From: Cyprinodon diabolis
Taxonomy: Eukaryota; Chordata; Actinopteri; Cyprinodontiformes; Cyprinodontidae
Assembly: GCA_030533445.1 (NCBI GenBank)
Contig: CM060069.1
Span: 2,140,756 to 2,204,755, forward strand
Reading direction: 5' to 3'
DNA length: 64,000 nt
The notes beneath the pieces were generated by a model that was given only the letters and a program-made list of their open reading frames with translations, did not search any database and was not told where the DNA came from. Shown one piece after another: positions 1-11,195 of this stretch. Numbering within the stretch: position 1 is the first letter of the stretch; each line of letters starts with the position of its first letter. The position numbers were made by a program, and so were the translations under genes.

Positions 1-3000
1 AAACTTTCGATGACAGATGTCAATGTTCAACAATAGAGGTCAACATTCAATGACAGACGTAAAATTTCAATGACATATGTCAATGTTCAACAACAGAGGT
101 CAATATTCAATGACAGAGGTAAAATTTCGATGACAGATGTCAATGTTCAACAATAGAGGTAATATTCAATAACAGAGGTAAAATTTCGATGACAGATGTC
201 ACTGTTCAACAATAGAGGTGAATATATTCAATGACAGAGGTAAAATTTCGATGACAGATGTCAATGTTCAACAACAGAGGTCAATATTCAATGACGGATG
301 TCAATGTTCAACAACAGAGGCCAACATTCAATGACAGAGGTAAACTTTCGATGACAGATGTCAATATTCAACAACAGAGGTCAACATTCAATGACAGAGG
401 TAAACTTTCAAAGACAGACGTCAATGTTTAACAACAGAGGTCAACTTTCGATGACAGATGTCAATGTTCAACAACAGAGGTCAACATTCAATGACAGAGG
501 TAAACTTTCGATGACAGATGTCAATGTTCAACAATAGAGGTCAATATTCAATGACAGAGGTAAATTTCAATGACAGATTTCAATGTTCAACAATAGAGGT
601 CAACATTCAATGACAGACGTAAAATTTCAATGACATATGTCAATGTTCAACAACAGAGGTCAATATTCAATGACAGAGGTAAAATTTCGATGACAGATGT
701 CAATGTTCAACAATAGAGGTCAATATTCAATGACAGAGGTAAAATTTCGATGACAGATGTCAATGTTCAACAATAGAGGTCAATATTCAATGACAGAGGT
801 AAACTTTCAAAGACAGACGTCAATGTTTAACAGCAGAGGTCAACTTTCGATGACAGATGTCAATGTTCAACAACAGAGGTCAACATTCAATGACAGAGGT
901 AAACTTTCAATGACAGATGTCAATGTTCAACAACAGAGGTCAACTTTCAATGAAAGAGGTAAACTTTCAATGACAGATGTCAATGTTCAACAACAGAGGT
1001 CAACATTCAATGACAGAGGTAAACTTTCGATGACAGATGTCAATGTTCAACAATAGAGGTCAACATTCAATGACAGAGGTAAACTTTCAATGACAGATGT
1101 CAATGTTCAACAATAGAGGTCAATATTCAATGACAGAGGTAAAATTTCGATGACAGATGTCAATGTTCAACAACAGAGGTCAACATTCAATGACAGAGGT
1201 AAACTTTCGATAACAGATGTCAGTGTTCAACAATAGAGGTCAATATTCAATGACAGAGGTAAACTTTCGATTACAGATGTCAATGTTCAACAACAGAGGT
1301 CAACATTCAATGACAGAGGTAAAATTTCGATGACAGATGTCTATGTTCAACATAGAGGTCAATATTCAATGACAGAGGTAAAATTTCGATGACAGATGTC
1401 AATGTTCAACAATAGAGGTCAATATTCAATGACAGAAGTAAAATTTCGATGACAGATGTCAATGTTCAACAACAGAGGTCAATATTCAATGACGGATGTC
1501 AATGTTCAACAACAGAGGTCAACATTCAATGACAGAGGTAAACTTTCGATGACAGATGTCAATGTTCAACAACAGAGGTCAACTTTCAATGAAAGAGGTA
1601 AACTTTCATGACAGATGTCAATGCTGAACAACAGAGGTCAACTTTCAATGACAGATGTCAATGTTCAACAACAGAGGTCAACATTCAATGACAGAGGTAA
1701 ACTTTCGATGACAGATGTCAATGTTCAACAACAGAGGTCAACATTCATTGACAGAGGTAAACTTTCGATGACAGATGTCAATGTTCAACAATAGAGGTCA
1801 ACATTCAATGACAGACGTAAAATTTCAATGACAGATGTCAATGTTCAACAACAGAGGTCAATATTCAATGACAGAGGTAAAATTTCGATGACAGATGTCA
1901 ATGTTCAACAATAGAGGTCAATATTCAATGACAGAGGTAAAATTTCGATGACAGATGTCAATGTTCAACAATAGAGGTCAATATTCAATGACAGAGGTAA
2001 AATTTCGATGACAGATGTCAATGTTCAACAATAGAGGTCAATATTCAATGACAGAGGTAAACGTTCGATGACGGATGTCAATGTTCAACAACAGAGGTCA
2101 ATATTCAATGGTAGATGTCAATGTTCAACAACAGAGGTCAATATTCAATGACGGATGTCAATGTTCAACAACAGAGGCCAACATTCAATGACAGAGGTAA
2201 ACTTTCAAAGACAGACGTCAATGTTTAACAACAGAGGTCAACTTTCGATGACAGATGTCAATGTTCAACAACAGAGGTCAACATTCAATGACAGAGGTAA
2301 ACTTTCGATGACAGATGTCAATGTTCAACAACAGAGGTCAACATTCAATGACAGAGGTAAACTTTCGATGACAGATGTCAATGTTCAACAACAGAGGTCA
2401 ACTTTCAATGAAAGAGGTAAACTTTCGATGACAGATGTCAATGCTCAACAACAGAGGTCAACTTTCAATGACAGATGTCAATGTTCAACAACAGAGGTCA
2501 ACATTCAATGACAGAGGTAAACTTTCGATGACAGATGTCAATGTTCAACAACAGAGGTCAACATTCAATGACAGAGGTAAACTTTCGATGACAGATGTCA
2601 ATGTTCAACAACAGAGGTCAATATTCAATGACAGAGGGAAAATTTCGATGACAGATGTCAATGTTCAACAATAGAGGTCAACATTCAATGACAGAGGTAA
2701 ACTTTAGATGACAGATTTCAGTGTTCAACAATAGAGGTCAATATTCAATGACAGAGGTAAACTTTCGATGACAGATGTCAATGCTCAACAACAGAGGTCA
2801 ACTTTCAATGACAGATGTCAATGTTCAACAGCAGAGGTCAACATTCAATGACAGAGGTAAACTTTCGATGACAGATGTCAATGTTCAACAACAGAGGTCA
2901 ACATTCAATGACAGAGGTAAACTTTCGATGACAGATGTCAATGTTCAACAATAGAGGTCAACATTCAATGACAGACGTAAAATTTCGATGACAGATGTCA

Positions 3001-4558
3001 ATGTTCAACAACAGAGGTCAATATTCAATGACAGATTTAAAATTTCGATGACAGATGTCAATGTTCAACAACAGAGGTCAACATTCAATGACAGAGATGA
3101 ACTTTAGATGACAGATGTCAGTGTTCAACAGTAGAGGTCAATATTCAATGACAGAGGTAAACTTTCGATGACAGATGTCAATGTTCAACAATATAGGTCA
3201 ATATTCAATGACAGAGGTAAATTTCAATGACAGATGTCAATGTTCAACAATAGAGGTCAATATTCAATGACAAAGGTAAACTTTTGATGACGGATGTCAA
3301 TGTTCAACGACAGAGGTCAATATTCAATGATGGATGTCAATGTTCAACAACAGAGGTCAATCTTCAATGACGGATGTCAATGTTCAACAACAGAGGTCAA
3401 CATTCAATGACAGATGTCAATGTTCAACAACAGAGGCCAACATTCAATGACAGAGGTAAACTTTCAAAGACAGACGTCAATGTTTAACAACAGAGGTCAA
3501 CTTTCGATGACAGATGTCAATGTTCAACAACAGAGGTCAACATTCAATGACAGAGGTAAAGTTTCGATGACAGATGTCAATGTTCAACAACAGAGGTCAA
3601 CTTTCGATGACAGATGTCAATGTTCAACAACAGAGGTCAACTTTCAATGAAAGAGGTAAACTTTCGATTACAGATGTCAATGCTCAACAACAGAGGTCAA
3701 CTTTCGATGACAGATGTCAATGTTCAACAACAGAGGTCAACATTCAATGACAGAGGTAAACTTTCGATGACAGATGTCAATATTCAACAACAGAGGTCAA
3801 CATTCAATGACAGAGGTAAAATTTCGATGACAGATGTCAATGTTCAACAATAGAGGTCAACATTCAATGACAGAGGTAAACTTTCGATGACAGATGTCAA
3901 TGTTCAACAATAGAGGTCAATATTCAATGACAGAGGTAAAATTTCGATGACAGATGTCAATGTTCAACAACAGAGGTCAACATTCAATGACAGAGGTAAA
4001 CTTTCGTTGACGGATGTCAATGTTCAACAACAGAGGTCAATATTCAATGACGGATGTCAATGTTCAACAACAGAGGTCAACATTTGATGACAGATGTCAA
4101 TGTTCAACAACAGAGGTCAACTTTCAATGACAGACATCAATGTTCAACAACAGAGGTCAACTTTCAATGACAGACATCAATGTTCAACAACAGATGTCAA
4201 TATTTAATGACAGCGGTCAATTTTCAATGACAGAGATCAATGTTCAGTGACACAGGTCAGTGATCAATGACAGCTGTCAATTCAATTCAGTTTATTTATA
4301 TAGCGCCAAATTCACAACACATGTCATCTCAAGGCACTTTACAGTTCAACCAGATCATACAGTCAAATTGAATCAATGTTCAATAACACAGGTCAATGGT
4401 CAACGACAGTGGTCAATGTTCAATAATGGTCAATGTTCAATGACAGCTGTCAATGTTAAATGACACAGGTCAACAATCAATGACAGGCATCAACTTTCAG
4501 TGACAGATGTCAGTGTTCGATGACATAGGTCAACATTTAATGACAGATGTCATATACA
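1..4558. repeat. Minisatellite, 20-bp subunits in a 60-bp higher-order unit
   Basis: Three related 20-mers alternate: tcaatgttcaacaacagagg, tcaacattcaatgacagagg and taaactttcgatgacagatg. Together they make a 60-bp unit repeated about 75 times. The array is already running at base 1, so its left end is outside the window. Order is strict up to about 4.0 kb, then decays into looser 20- to 21-bp units with more substitutions. Because 60 is divisible by 3, stretches stay open with a 20-residue protein period. These frames have no unique sequence and I do not call them genes. Confidence 0.95.
4271..4372 (-). repeat. Dispersed fish repeat, 3' tail only
   Basis: This is the reverse complement of the tail of the family seen in full at 17604-18298. 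Read on the minus strand it ends in a gctatataaataaactgaat-like motif. It sits inside the decaying end of the minisatellite, with array-like sequence on both sides, so it inserted into the array. Tails of this kind are typical of fish LINE- and SINE-type retroposons; the exact family is not certain. Confidence 0.6.
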
Positions 4559-4602
4559 TGCCTGAAATTGGACGAGGCTATGAAAACGAATGTTTAGCAG
4601 TA

Positions 4603-4940
4603 ACAGAGGATTTCCATCCATCCATTTTCTTACACGCTTGTCCCAAGGGGGTGGCGAGGGGTGCTGGTGCCTATCTCCGGCAGTCAATGGGCGAGGGGCG
4701 GGGTCCATCCTGGACAGGTCGCCAGTCCATCGCAGGGCAACACAGAGACAAACAACCATTCATGCACACACTCAAACCTAAGGACAATAGTCATGTTTTT
4801 GGACTGTGGGAGGAAGCCGGAATACCTGGAGAGAACCCACGCATGCTCAGGGAGAACATGCAAACTCCATGCAGAAAGACCCCGGGCTGGGAATCAAACC
4901 CAGAACCTTCTTGCTGCAAGGCAGCACTGCGTCACTGAGC
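4603..4940 (+). mobile_element. Dispersed retroposon-type repeat starting with (CATC)n
   Basis: The copy begins with a short ccatccatcc run. It continues through a block containing ggacaggtcgccagtccatc, tttggactgtgggaggaagc and gagaacatgcaaactccat. These phrases mark a very abundant teleost repeat, usually seen as the end of a LINE-type element. It is read here from the microsatellite end. Short open frames across it on both strands carry no recognisable protein domain. Confidence 0.6.
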
Positions 4941-5438
4941 AACAGAGGGCTTTCCATGATAAAATGCAAGCTCTCAATGAAATGTAATTTCAAAGTAATC
5001 TAACCAGGCAGTTCAAAGGCGTCGTCATCTTGAAGTCTGTTTAATGACTTTTGGGTTAACACACCCAACCACCAAGCATTTAGATTCAGTGTCCCTCAAC
5101 CTGGACCACAAAAATACAGTTGGGCTGCAAACCAGATGTCCTAGTGGGTTCCTCAATATTTTTTGGAGAAGGTAAGGCATGAAAATGGTTCTGATATCCT
5201 TGGCAGCTGTTAGCAGGTAGGCGGTGGAGCAAAAACGCCGATACCCACGGTTCTTAATGCACGGGACCCACCTGGAAGCCAGAAAAACTGAGGTCTACTG
5301 AAGCCTCTGGGTGGGTTTTTTTATCTGTCCTTCAAATGCTGCTAGAAGCAATGCTGAGGTTATTGTAGAGCCAAGGGCTAACGTTTTGGTCTAGCTGGCC
5401 CTGGGGTAGACATAAAAGGTGAAGACAATGCAGAAATA
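4941..5438. other. Unassigned non-coding DNA
   Basis: No gene, tandem repeat or clear transposon terminus is visible here. Confidence 0.4.
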
Positions 5439-5625
5439 AGGCGTGCTTTGGTGGTGCAGTGGTTAGCCCACATGACCCATGTATGGAGGCCTTAGTCCTT
5501 GACGCGGGTGATCCAGGATCAAATCCGGCATATCCCTTCCCCTCTCATACCCCCTTTCCTGTCAGCCTACTCTTCATAAAGAATTAGCCACTAGTGCAAT
5601 AAAAACTCAACAAAAAAAATACAAC
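5439..5625 (+). mobile_element. tRNA-derived SINE
   Basis: The head reads ggtggtgcagtggttagc. It is followed about 45 bp on by ggatcaaatcc, close to the Pol III B box consensus GGTTCRANTCC. The body continues through cccctttcctgtcagcc and ends in an A-rich tail near 5620. This layout is a tRNA-related head, unrelated body and A-rich tail. Confidence 0.65.
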
Positions 5626-6109
5626 TTCAAAACATGGAGAAATTCAAGAACAAGAGGAGAACCAGTCCACCAGCTTGGAACCCTGCAGGGATGCTGGATG
5701 GAGCTAATAAGATGTTCTGCAGATGACTCAGCAGCATTATGGAATTTTGGGAAACAAACAGCTCACCTGCACAACCAGGTATACATCCGGGTCACCGTAG
5801 GTTTTATTTCGTAAAAAGAATCTTTATTACATTTCTTTCCCTCCCTAAAAATTGTAAACCTACTTAACTATAATCTGTCAAATGTTGATAATGTAACTCC
5901 TGAGAAAATAAAAGCATTTAAATTCTTTATGTTTATCACTCTGTTCCTGATCTGTGAAATGGGATCTTTTCAGCATTGGATTTAAACCTAAATCTAGCAT
6001 ATTTGAGTTTAGTTTTTTTTTTCCTTTTGTGTTAACATTGTGGTATATAGTGCATAATCTAAAAAAGGAAACAACAAAAATGCAGATAAAAATGGTTTAA
6101 TCATATTTT
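5626..6109. other. Unassigned AT-rich DNA left of the provirus
   Basis: The stretch is AT-rich with no coding or repeat signature that I can place. It ends at the gctgg target-site copy used by the provirus. Confidence 0.4.
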
Positions 6110-6114
6110 GCTGG

Positions 6115-6625
6115 TGTTGGATTAATTGTACAAGTTATTCTACTTTAATCATATTCCTTTAATCATATTATACTTATACATTTATACTTACACATTCTGT
6201 TATCCCTGTATTTTTGTATTACACAGAGTGTTGAAATGTTTTACTTGCTTGCTGTGTACTAATGTTTTGCTAAGTCTGTGCAGAAGAATGCTGAAGGTCA
6301 CAAGCTGGAGAAAACAGGGAGCTGTACACACTAGCACCGGATAAGGAGTGGAAGCTCTACTTATCTTATGATGTTGTATGAAGTTATACAGAAATTCTGG
6401 TTCCGACTGGGTTCACCCCCCCCTCCCTTTTAGCAGTCGGAACCACATTGTAGCCAGGGTGTTCCTTAATAAAAAGCTTGGAGAGCAGAGACTGCTTCAG
6501 AGTGGGTTGGAGATTGTAACTGAATGTAGTTTCTGATCCCCTCTCCTTGCAAGTGAATTATACTCAATTCTCTGTGTCTTTCTTTTGTGCAGGTTGAATA
6601 AGGTGTTTGGTGTTTAAACCTAACA
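6115..6625 (+). repeat. ERV 5' LTR
   Basis: Starts tgttgg and ends cctaaca, giving short inverted TG/CA ends. AATAAA at 6468-6473 marks the polyadenylation signal near the R region, followed by a GT-rich stretch. A 72-codon frame inside is repeated in the 3' LTR and is not a gene. Differences from the 3' LTR fall at 6359, 6526, 6555, 6576 and 6616 (positions approximate). Confidence 0.93.
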
Positions 6626-6630
6626 TTAAT

Positions 6631-6648
6631 TGGTCCTTCGAGCCGGAT
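6631..6648 (+). promoter_or_regulatory. Primer-binding site matching tRNA-Tyr
   Basis: Five bases after the LTR lies tggtccttcgagccgga. Its complement matches the 3' end of vertebrate tRNA-Tyr, which finishes ...TCCGGCTCGAAGGA plus CCA. The match covers about 17 bases and then diverges. Tyr priming is uncommon among retroviruses. Confidence 0.8.
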
Positions 6649-7350
6649 TGCAAGACACCCGACGACCCCCAGCAGGTGAGTGAGATCCAGATAAGCCTGC
6701 GGCCGCAGCAAACAGACCCTTTACGCGACTGGTCTCTCCCTTACAAGCTGGGGTCCGACGGTTGAAGCATTCCAAGGACGCAGAGAATTGTGAGTAGTTT
6801 TTTCCTTTTAATAAGGAGTGCGTGAGAACCGTGCGAGAAAAACGGCATACAGTTTAAACCTCGTGAAGGGCGGCGGTGTCCTCTATTTTCTTTAATAGTT
6901 AAATTCCGCGTGGGGTAACGAGGTCCCCCTGTTGTACTAAAACCCTGACAATTCTAGACTCTATCAGGTAAAACAGAAATTTTAAAACAGTTAAAGTCCG
7001 CGGGAGGACAGACTCCCCTAGTTTTAAACTAGTTAAATTCTGTGTAGGACGGCGGCGTCCTCTGTGTTTAAAATAAAGTAAACGGAAATAAAGTAAAAGT
7101 TAACTGCGCAGTGTGTGTGTGTGTGTGTGAAAGGAAATATAGATATCACTAGATATCTGTATTTCATACCAAAAAGACAAGGGTTAAATGGTGAGCTTTT
7201 GTGGATGTTTGTAGACAAGAAAACTCCACCTGTGAAGGTTGAAGTGAGTTTTACCACGAAAAGTAGTTGATCACCATCTTGTCTGAAGCCCCGTGTCTGT
7301 TTAGAACACGACAGGTGTTGAAAACCCACTGGGCCCAAATTTAGTTCAAA
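6649..7350 (+). other. ERV 5' leader with splice donor
   Basis: A consensus donor CAG|GTGAGT has its GT at 6676-6677. It is a natural candidate for splicing to env. Between about 6850 and 7075, GC-rich blocks (ggcggcggtgtcctct, ggcggcgtcctct) alternate with gttaaattcc-type blocks. This suggests repeated stem-loops, as in packaging leaders. A (TG)n run lies at about 7109-7129. No coding frame is evident. Confidence 0.6.
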
Positions 7351-7794
7351 ATGGGAAAAGGGCAAAGTAAAGAAAAACAGAAGTTATTAGAAGAACTCCA
7401 GTGTAAAGATTGGAAAGTAGTTGAAAATGATGACCCAGCGGCGGTAGAGCCGTTGTGTTACTGGATAAAAAAAAACTACGGTTTTAATGGCAAATTGAGC
7501 ACCACAAACATAAAGGAATTGCAACAAAAAATCAAAACAAAAAACAAAAATAAAGACACTATGATGGCAAAAGAAGGTTACATGCAAACCATGGTCTGGA
7601 TGAAATTAGCAGGACAGAGAGAAGAGAGAGAAGAGACAAAGAAAAGCAGTAGAAGGAATTCCCTCTCCAAAGAAGGATGTGGAAGAATGTATAATTCAAG
7701 AATGGGTAAATCGTCACCACATAGAGATGAGTGGTGGAACACTCCAAAAGTATATAAATCACGCCCTGCATGCAGAGAAAGTCATAAAAGGTAA
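7351..7794 (+). pseudogene. gag: gag, matrix-like N-terminus (broken)
   Basis: The frame opens with an ATG followed by Gly codon 2 and a GQSK motif, the form of an N-myristoylated retroviral matrix start. About 65 residues look matrix-like and rich in Lys. After about codon 75 the frame turns into low-complexity charged sequence. It then leaves the retroviral frame, because the capsid end is read in another frame from 7679. Most of p12 and capsid is missing between the two. The N-terminal frame ends at 7794 without reaching nucleocapsid. It cannot make a working Gag. Confidence 0.7.
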
Positions 7795-8020
7795 AAAGAA
7801 TAAAAATAAAGAATCCACGGTGTTTTATCAGGAGGAAGAGGACACTGTGTTTTATCAGCAGTCCAGAGGTAGAGGCCGAGGCAGAGGTCGAGGCCGTGTA
7901 AGGGGAAGAGGCTTTGGATCACACTCAACTGATAATTCCAGATCGTGTTGGTCATGAAAAAAAAAGGCCACATAGCTAGACACTGTCGAGTAAACCACAA
8001 AAATAGGAAGCTCAGCATGA
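7679..8020 (+). pseudogene. gag: gag, capsid C-terminus and nucleocapsid (broken)
   Basis: In a different frame from the matrix piece, this segment looks like a capsid C-terminal helix (HALHAEKVIKGKK). It is followed by an acidic linker and an Arg-Gly repeat (about 7864-7913). A zinc-knuckle-like region follows at about 7947-7995. The first Cys-Trp and the later Gly-His...His-Cys part of the knuckle are in different frames. A frameshift and stop near the A run at 7958-7966 remove the second Cys. RG-rich nucleocapsids with one knuckle fit gammaretrovirus-like Gag. Confidence 0.65.
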
Positions 8021-8129
8021 CTAGATGAGCAGCCATTTTCTATTAGAGAGATAGAGGATGAAAATATGGATGTCTTAAACCTAGAAGATTTGTTTGTTTT
8101 GTTTTTTAAAGAAAAATATAGACCAGAAA

Positions 8130-8215
8130 TAGTTCTGATGGTCCAGGGCACTCCTGTTAAATTTTGTGTGATACAGGAGTCTGCAGAACCACATTAAAAG
8201 AACCCATACCCTCGC
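8130..8215 (+). pseudogene. pro: Retroviral protease scrap, copy 1
   Basis: A short stretch resembles the protease start. A GTPVKF-like strand is followed, one frame over, by the active-site triad Asp-Thr-Gly (8170-8178) and then a CRTTLK-like segment. The residue after DTG is Val, where Ala is usual. It aligns by eye with the intact protease start at 8868-8925. A single missing base breaks it just before the active site. It ends where the second gag piece begins. Confidence 0.6.
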
Positions 8216-8235
8216 ACATACCCATCGTAAAGATG

Positions 8236-8591
8236 ATTTACCTGTAGGTCCATATTCAGCATTGTTACAGCAAGCACAAGCAGCTGCACAAGCAGCTTTA
8301 TAGCAAGACCCAAATGAACTTGGTGCTGCTGCTGCTTCTTCTTCAGCCCCAGTCTTGCCAGCTCCTAAAGTTGAGAATCCACCGGCTTATTCTCCTACGC
8401 CCAGCACCTCCACAAGGGTTACCCGTTCTGGGGGACCCGTGGGGGCTTGGTCAAAAGATATGGGGGGAGGCTTAATCTCCCCACAGCCAGCCCCTGAACC
8501 CAAACCTGACACTGAGGTGTTTCCTTTAATTGAGCTGCCCAATCCTTTGGCGGGTCAGGGGCCAGCTGAAAATCCTTTTTTCCTGTCATGA
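8236..8591 (+). pseudogene. gag: gag, p12-like region and capsid start (second gag piece)
   Basis: An Ala/Gln-rich run with one in-frame TAG is followed by a Pro-rich region carrying a PPAY late-domain motif (8379-8390), which recruits NEDD4-type ubiquitin ligases in budding. A probable capsid N-terminal start follows, before a stop at 8589-8591. In an intact Gag this belongs between matrix and capsid, but here it lies downstream of nucleocapsid and a protease scrap. It is therefore part of a second gag unit or a rearranged copy. Confidence 0.65.
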
Positions 8592-8602
8592 TGGTCTATA
8601 GG

Positions 8603-8858
8603 CAGGGGCGGATTTAGGAAATTTGGGGCCCTAGGCTTGGACAGGCAGGGGGCCCCCTGACAAGAAAACCTATAAGACAGTCCCATTCTACAGATAGAGA
8701 AATGTTAATAGAGTAGACATCCATTATTTGTTCTAGGTTTTGTGCCTCTCTTCTTGTCCCTTTTTCCTCTCTATTTATCAGCGTTCTGATGGCATTTTAG
8801 CCAAAGCATTTTTATCAAAAACATAATTAATGTGCACAAATAAGGAATAGTTGTTTTA
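8603..8858 (+). mobile_element. hAT-type non-autonomous element, 3' end missing
   Basis: Begins caggggcggatttagg, a typical hAT-like terminus with CAGGGGCGG. The part from about 8785 (gatggcattttagcc ... atcaaaaacat ... gcacaaataaggaatag) matches the element at 36942-37120 in the same orientation. That copy keeps the other terminus, while this one lacks it and joins protease directly. The element separates the capsid piece from the protease. Confidence 0.65.
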
Positions 8859-9434
8859 ACTATAGATGTGAATGGCACCCCAACAGTTTTCCTGTGTGAC
8901 AGTGGTGCATGCAGAACAACTGTTAAACAACAAATTCCAGGTGCTGGCCAAGGACCTGTGACTGTCATAGTCCGATCAGCTCAAGGTCATTTAAAGGCTG
9001 TGCAGGAGATCCAGCCTGTGTGGTTGAGAGACCCTGAAGGACTCTCCTGCCGGCTGTCTGTACTGACTTTACCTGAATGTCCAGTTAACCTCATAGGCAG
9101 GGATGCTCTAGCCATGCTTTGCTTAGCCTTAATCCCCACTGACTCTGGGATTGTGATAAAACGAATGGGAAAACCCATTAATACCATGGTTATACAGAGG
9201 CTGGGCATCCCACATTACCATTACACTCTGGACTTTCCCAACAAACCTCCTTTAAACATCGGAGAAGCGCTGCTTCAGGAGGGAAGACAGTCTGTTCGAA
9301 CTGTACAGCAGTCCATGGACCCGAATGACCTACACATTACCATGTGGTACAAAGACTCTCCAGGTCCTGATAAAGACTATGAAAAACTTACTTGGATTAA
9401 AAAACTATATAAAAAAAAAAGGGCGCTGCAATGA
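8859..9434 (+). pseudogene. pro: Retroviral aspartic protease and short pol linker
   Basis: This is an open frame of about 190 codons. The active site Asp-Ser-Gly-Ala is at 8898-8909, followed by a CRTT motif. A NLIGRDAL motif, matching the conserved LLGRDLL-type end of retroviral proteases, lies about 80 residues later. The remainder resembles the protease/RT linker and stops in a lysine-rich run at 9434. No RT domain follows. The start is unclear because the hAT fragment abuts it. The protease domain itself looks undamaged, so this is the best-preserved pol piece, but it lacks a complete Gag-Pol context. Confidence 0.75.
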
Positions 9435-10530
9435 AGGATGGTACCCAAGGGCTTAGGTTTGAATTGAACTTTGGTAGGGACACTATTGGTCTGGTGTCAT
9501 TGGTGCTATGCAATATGCATGCCCTTTTTTATGCTTGACGTGAGCATCAGTACTGATGAGAGGAATTCATTGTTTAAAGAGAAAAGGAGCATTTTGCTAC
9601 ATTAATAAACATTTTATAAGCACTACACTCACTAGATGCTGTTTATCAATGTTGAAGTATCACCGGCTCTGATGAATGTGGAATTAGGACTGTTTTCCAC
9701 TTTGTAAATGGTTTCATTTGCACAACTGAGACAGAAGGTAAATACAGTACTTTCTTCTGAAGATATAGAATCGTGCAGAGTTAAACCCCACTCTTATATT
9801 TTTACCTACTATGCTCTCTCTGTATCAAGCAAAGTAATACATTCATTAAAATAATAACTTCACTATAAAAGTTGAACATCTGGGCTGTAGGTACTCTGTG
9901 TCGCCCATCTCATGTATTTCATCTGTGGCTGAAAACATGAATCATATTAATTGATTATTTGCATATTCGTAAATAAATTTAGTGATTCATCATTAAATGG
10001 AGTATAGAGACTCTAAAACATAATATACATGTAAAATCTGGCTTTCCCCGACAGAATAACCCACTTGGATCAGTAATCATACCAAAACTGTAAAATAAAT
10101 TTCTAAACATTTTGCAAATACGATTATAAAATGTTTTTGTCTGTCAATACTTTCCGTCCGGAGCTCCTTGTTTTGGTTTCACCTGGTTTAATGTCATTAG
10201 TAATCTCCTTTACAGAACCTTTGGCTATCCAATTAATCGAAAGAATTAACAATAGACTGATCGATTTGCAAAATAATTGTTAGTTGCTGTCCTAATTTTA
10301 TCGTAACATTGCATTAAACATAACATTTCTTACTAAATACATGTGAAGTGGGGATAACATTCAACGAAACAAACATGTTAATCAGCCAAACTATCTTAAA
10401 ATCCATGTGGCATCATTTCGTTAATGTTTTGCACTAATTTACTTATAGACTGTGTGGAAATCCACGTAAGATAAAATCTATGTTAATGATGTCCCTATGG
10501 TCCCTATGCAAACCTACGCCCATGATGGCA
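9435..10530. mobile_element. AT-rich insert replacing reverse transcriptase
   Basis: About 1.1 kb with no retroviral coding. Its ends show imperfect inverted similarity: gggcttaggttt at about 9449-9460 against the reverse complement of aacctacgccc at about 10510-10520, with gggacac and gtccctatg near them. This suggests a non-autonomous DNA transposon. The exact ends and target duplication could not be fixed. It occupies the place of RT and RNase H. Confidence 0.4.
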
Positions 10531-10539
10531 CCTATATGT

Positions 10540-10905
10540 GACCAGAACATAAACCAATCCTTCCAAATAAAAATTCCTTTAAATGGGCTGCTATATTGAG
10601 TCATGATTTTACTCATGTCTCAAACGGAGGGATTGTAGGATTGATTGAGCATCATTATACAGCATATGGATTTATATTCTATGCAAAAAACTTTTGTAAG
10701 GCATGTCTAAAAAGCATGTCTAATATGTGCTAAAGATAATCTTCAAGGAAATTTAAGACCTAAAAAGGTGATTTCCCTAAACCTATTTATGCTTTCCAGT
10801 TCATATATATGGATTTTATTGAACTAAATCCAAGCGAAGGTAAAAAATTCTGTTTAGTTATAATAGATTTGTTTTCTAAATGGATTGCAAGAAAGTGATA
10901 GTTAG
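10540..10905 (+). pseudogene. pol: Integrase fragment
   Basis: The N-terminal zinc site is visible. His-x3-His is at 10602-10616 and Cys-x2-Cys at 10695-10706. In the same frame but after stop codons comes the core start: MDF with the first catalytic Asp at 10812-10814, then an IDLFSKW motif (from about 10863). The second Asp and the Glu of the DD35E triad are not found. The enzyme is truncated and interrupted. Confidence 0.75.
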
Positions 10906-11195
10906 ATCAGATGAGTAATGAGTAAAATCACTTTCTTAATTATTCTCTGGAACCTTACCGTACTGCTTAGCACTCTAGTAATTCTACTGTGGTACCTGTT
11001 ATAGAATACACATTTGGTCTCCTTCACTCCTTCACCGACCTTCAGAGGAAGTCCATCGTACAAAGGGGGTTGTATTTTTTAGTATACAACCATCTCTGGT
11101 GAAGATTGTCCACAACTCTGCCGAGAGGTCATAGGAAGTAGACCATTGTGTAAAAGCTTATCCATAGAACACTTTTTGAAGTTTGAACCTAGATA
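10906..11195. other. Degraded pol/env junction
   Basis: No open retroviral frame is seen. A run of T followed by AG at 11081-11082 is a possible env splice acceptor. Confidence 0.35.

Noticed and set aside
757..3853. Repeated 20-residue protein frames in the first 4 kb
   Set aside because: They are by-products of the 60-bp minisatellite; no unique N- or C-terminus exists.
6126..6344. 72-codon frame repeated at 13204-13422
   Set aside because: It lies in both LTRs of the provirus and has no protein similarity.
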